Shown here one piece after another: positions 11,741 to 13,695 of a stretch of DNA of 13,695 nucleotides. The translations under genes and the position numbers were made by a program. The stretch comes from Pseudomonadota bacterium (GTDB lineage Bacteria; Pseudomonadota; Alphaproteobacteria; Rhodospirillales; Magnetospirillaceae), in the NCBI GenBank assembly GCA_023426365.1, contig JAFAAW010000150.1:1-13695 (forward strand), written 5' to 3'. Below the pieces are notes generated by a model. The model was not told the DNA's origin. It ran no database searches and saw nothing but the letters and a program-made list of their open reading frames with translations. The stretch's first letter is position 1. The number at the start of each line of letters is the position of its first letter.

Positions 11741-13324
11741 TCAGTTGCGGCTCAGGCCGTCGTTCAGCGGCCGCATGCGGCCGTGCAGGCCCGAGGGCGA
11801 GCCGTCCGGCAGGTCGTCGCCGAAGGCGGCGGCAGTGACGGGGATATAGGGATCGACCGGCGCCGGGGCCGGCCGCGCCGCGTCCGCCATGGCGGCGGGA
11901 ACCGGCTGCGGCATTGCGGTGGCCGGGGCGGCGGCCGGCGCATGGGCGGTGCGCGGGCGGGCGTCGGTGTTGGCGGGCAGCGCCCCGCTGCGGCCGGCGG
12001 GGGCGGGGGGCACCTGCTGGATGCCTTCCACCTCCAGGCGGCCCATGGCGGCCAGCAGCTCGTACGAGTGCTGGATCATGTCGTAATAGGCGCTGGTGAA
12101 GTTGATGCGGGCGTCATTGATGCGGGTTTCCTCGTCCAGCACGTCCTGGACGGTCGCCTTGCCGGCGTCGCGCCGCTTCTTCTGGGCTTCCCACACTTCC
12201 TCGGCCAGCACGGCGGCGTTTTCCAGCAGGCTCATGCGCTCGCGGGCGGTCTTGAGCTTGTGCCAGGCGATCTTGACCGTCTCGGTGACCTTGCGGCTGG
12301 CGTAAAGCTGATTGTCCTTGGAAGCGGCGTGGTCGAACGAGGCCTGGGCCACCTGGGCCTCGGTCTTGAAGCCCGAGAACAATTCCCACGTGGCGGTCAG
12401 CAGCAGCGACCAGTCGCGGCGCACGCCGACCACGGCGTTCTTGTCGTTCTCGTAATTGGCACGGCCGACCAGATCGATGTTCGGATAATAGCCGGCCTCG
12501 GCGGTGCGCTGACGCTCGCTGGTCAGGTCGATGGTCTTGTTGGCGGTCTGCAAAGTGGGGTTGTCACTTTGCGCCGAGCGCACGGCCTCTTCCAACTGCG
12601 GCGGGATCAGCGCCTGGGGCAGCGGCGGGTCGCTCAGGCGGGCGACGTCGGGGGCATGGCCGAACACCTGGGTGTACTTGGCGACGGCGGCCTCGAAATT
12701 GCCTTCGAAATTGACGCGCCGCTCCTTGGCGACCTGAAGGCGCTGCTTGGCGGCCAGCACGTCGGACGCCATGCCCGAACCCTTCTGGACGCGCTCGTCT
12801 TCCAGGTTCAACTGCTCCAGGATCTTGCGTTCGTTGTCGCGCGCCAACTGGATCAGCCGGACCTGACGCAGAACGTCGATATAGGCCAGCGTGCCTTCCA
12901 GCAAAGCGTTCTGGCGGGTGGCGCGCAGGTCGGTGAAGGAAATCTCGCGGCTGACCTTGGCGGCCTCGACCTGGGAATCGGTGGCGTAGCCGTCGAACAG
13001 GCGCTGGGTCACCACCAGTCCCGAGGTTTCGCGGCCCTTGTAGAAGCTGTGGCCTTCGGTCTGGCGGCGGGTGGGGCTGTCCACGTATTCGGGGCCGGTA
13101 TCGCCCATCACCCGGACGGTGGGCAGATAGCCGGACCGGGCGACGCGGATGCCTTCCTCGGCCGAATAGACGCTCTTTTGCCGGGATTGAATCTGTGGGT
13201 GGCTGTCCACCAGGGACTGAAGCTCTTCCACCAGGCTTTGCGCGCCGGCCTGGGTGCTCCAGCCGATGGCAAGGGCGGCGGCGCAACAGGCAAGCGCCGG
13301 AAAACGCGATGCAATGAGCTTCAA
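11741..13324 (-). CDS. TolC-family outer membrane channel of type I secretion
   Basis: The outer membrane/periplasm tunnel of the export system, 527 residues with the start used here. The signal peptide covers about 1-29 (MKLIASRF start, cleavage near AGAQ). The mature protein holds the two tandem OEP repeats: repeat one begins SLVEELQSLVDSHPQIQS and includes LPTVRVMG and QRLFDGYATDSQV; repeat two begins near LEEAVRSAQSDNPTLQ and includes YYPNIDLVG and WELFSGFKTEAQV. Long coiled helices follow each. From about residue 438 a 90-residue Pro/Ala-rich tail replaces the usual short C-terminus. The TTG at 13324 is chosen because a G7 run lies about 9 bases before it and it places the signal peptide at the N-terminus; an in-frame GTG at 13393 would add 23 residues. 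It is a separate transcription unit from the ABC and fusion-protein genes. Confidence 0.93.
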   Translation of the reverse strand: MKLIASRFPALACCAAALAIGWSTQAGAQSLVEELQSLVDSHPQIQSRQKSVYSAEEGIRVARSGYLPTVRVMGDTGPEYVDSPTRRQTEGHSFYKGRETSGLVVTQRLFDGYATDSQVEAAKVSREISFTDLRATRQNALLEGTLAYIDVLRQVRLIQLARDNERKILEQLNLEDERVQKGSGMASDVLAAKQRLQVAKERRVNFEGNFEAAVAKYTQVFGHAPDVARLSDPPLPQALIPPQLEEAVRSAQSDNPTLQTANKTIDLTSERQRTAEAGYYPNIDLVGRANYENDKNAVVGVRRDWSLLLTATWELFSGFKTEAQVAQASFDHAASKDNQLYASRKVTETVKIAWHKLKTARERMSLLENAAVLAEEVWEAQKKRRDAGKATVQDVLDEETRINDARINFTSAYYDMIQHSYELLAAMGRLEVEGIQQVPPAPAGRSGALPANTDARPRTAHAPAAAPATAMPQPVPAAMADAARPAPAPVDPYIPVTAAAFGDDLPDGSPSGLHGRMRPLNDGLSRN

Positions 13325-13606
13325 GGTGATCGTCCCCCCCAAATATGCCAACCAGGGCACCCCCGTGTGCACCAATCGGTCGTACTTATACACCGATGAG
13401 CGGCACGATGCCTAGCTTTTGGCGTATCGGGGCTTTACCGGATCAGGCAGTCGGCCTCCTCCTTCCGGCGGTTCTACCATATCGTGTATCTAATCGAGTT
13501 GCCCCGGAAAGTCCCCTAAAACGCCCTTTCAGTGCTACTCTTTCGGGAGTTTGTGTGTTATTGATACCCTTATATTTCGCATCAAGCCAGCCATACGGGA
13601 TCAGGG
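13325..13606. other. Intergenic region between divergent genes
   Basis: This 282-base gap separates the TolC-type gene (minus) from the probable GntR gene (plus) and should hold both promoters. It is less GC-rich than the rest, especially 13540-13600. TTATAT at 13570-13575 could be a -10 for the plus-strand gene, and TATAAG (minus strand, around 13384-13389) one for the TolC-type gene, but neither has a good -35 at proper spacing. I see no convincing long dyad and no further gene here. Confidence 0.5.
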
Positions 13607-13695
13607 ATGTCGCGCGCAGAATCGTCCTCGAACACCTCCGCCATGACCCGCGCCGAGCGCGTGCGGTTGCAACTGGCCGCCGAGATCGTCGCCGG
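13607..13695 (+). CDS. Probable GntR-family transcriptional regulator, 5' end only
   Basis: Only 29 codons are in the window. After a Ser-rich start (MSRAESSSNTSAM) comes TRAERVRLQLAAEIVAG, which looks like helix 1 of the winged-helix domain of FadR-subfamily GntR regulators (commonly R-x-x-L-x-x-x-I-x-x-G). The family call rests on this short motif alone. ATG 13607 has CAGGG immediately before it at poor spacing; the second Met (ATG 13643) is another possible start. It is divergent from the TolC-type gene, so it might regulate it, but there is no direct evidence. Confidence 0.6.
   Translation, partial: MSRAESSSNTSAMTRAERVRLQLAAEIVA

Noticed and set aside
13384..13389. TATAAG on the minus strand as the -10 of the TolC-type gene
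   Set aside because: No acceptable -35 sequence lies 16-18 bases upstream, so I did not call it as a promoter.
11693..13399. A 568-codon open frame on the plus strand, antisense to the TolC-type gene
   Set aside because: No motifs and shadow-type composition; the minus strand has a signal peptide and two OEP repeats.

Overview
The window is a GC-rich stretch of bacterial chromosome. Gene content points to an alphaproteobacterium of the Rhodospirillales, Magnetospirillum-like type: NsrR-type Rrf2 regulator, DUF411 protein, CHASE2 adenylate cyclase, type I secretion genes and YnfA. This assignment is an inference from protein style and composition. I see no rRNA, tRNA, insertion sequence, integrase or CRISPR array.

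Left part (1-2841, minus strand): a small secreted protein gene (2841-2551) lies 14 bases upstream of a large membrane-bound hybrid histidine kinase (2536 to beyond base 1). The two look like an operon in which a small periplasmic protein accompanies a sensor kinase.

Middle-left (2980-5316, plus strand): an NsrR-like Rrf2 repressor has a recognisable promoter and a perfect palindrome over its presumed transcription start. It is followed by an unusual protein that resembles an HPt-like helical module fused to a receiver domain, with both phosphoacceptor positions lost. Next come two small exported proteins: an unrecognised Cys/His protein and a DUF411 metal-binding protein, probably copper-related.

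Right part (5380-13324): an almost complete type I secretion system. The ABC transporter and its HlyD-type membrane fusion protein overlap by four bases on the minus strand. The TolC-type outer membrane channel is about 3 kb away, also on the minus strand with its own terminator. Between them lie a plus-strand CHASE2 class III adenylate cyclase, transcribed divergently from the ABC gene, and a minus-strand YnfA-family membrane protein. No secreted substrate is visible. All three secretion components carry Pro/Ala-rich low-complexity extensions, and the one in the fusion protein is encoded over a strong G-quadruplex motif.

Right edge (13325-13695): a comparatively AT-rich intergenic region followed by the first codons of a probable GntR-family regulator. 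The most interesting leads are the doubly degenerate HPt/receiver protein, the secreted-protein/kinase pair, the cyclase embedded in the secretion locus, the shared Pro/Ala extensions and the hairpin and palindrome structures in the leaders.
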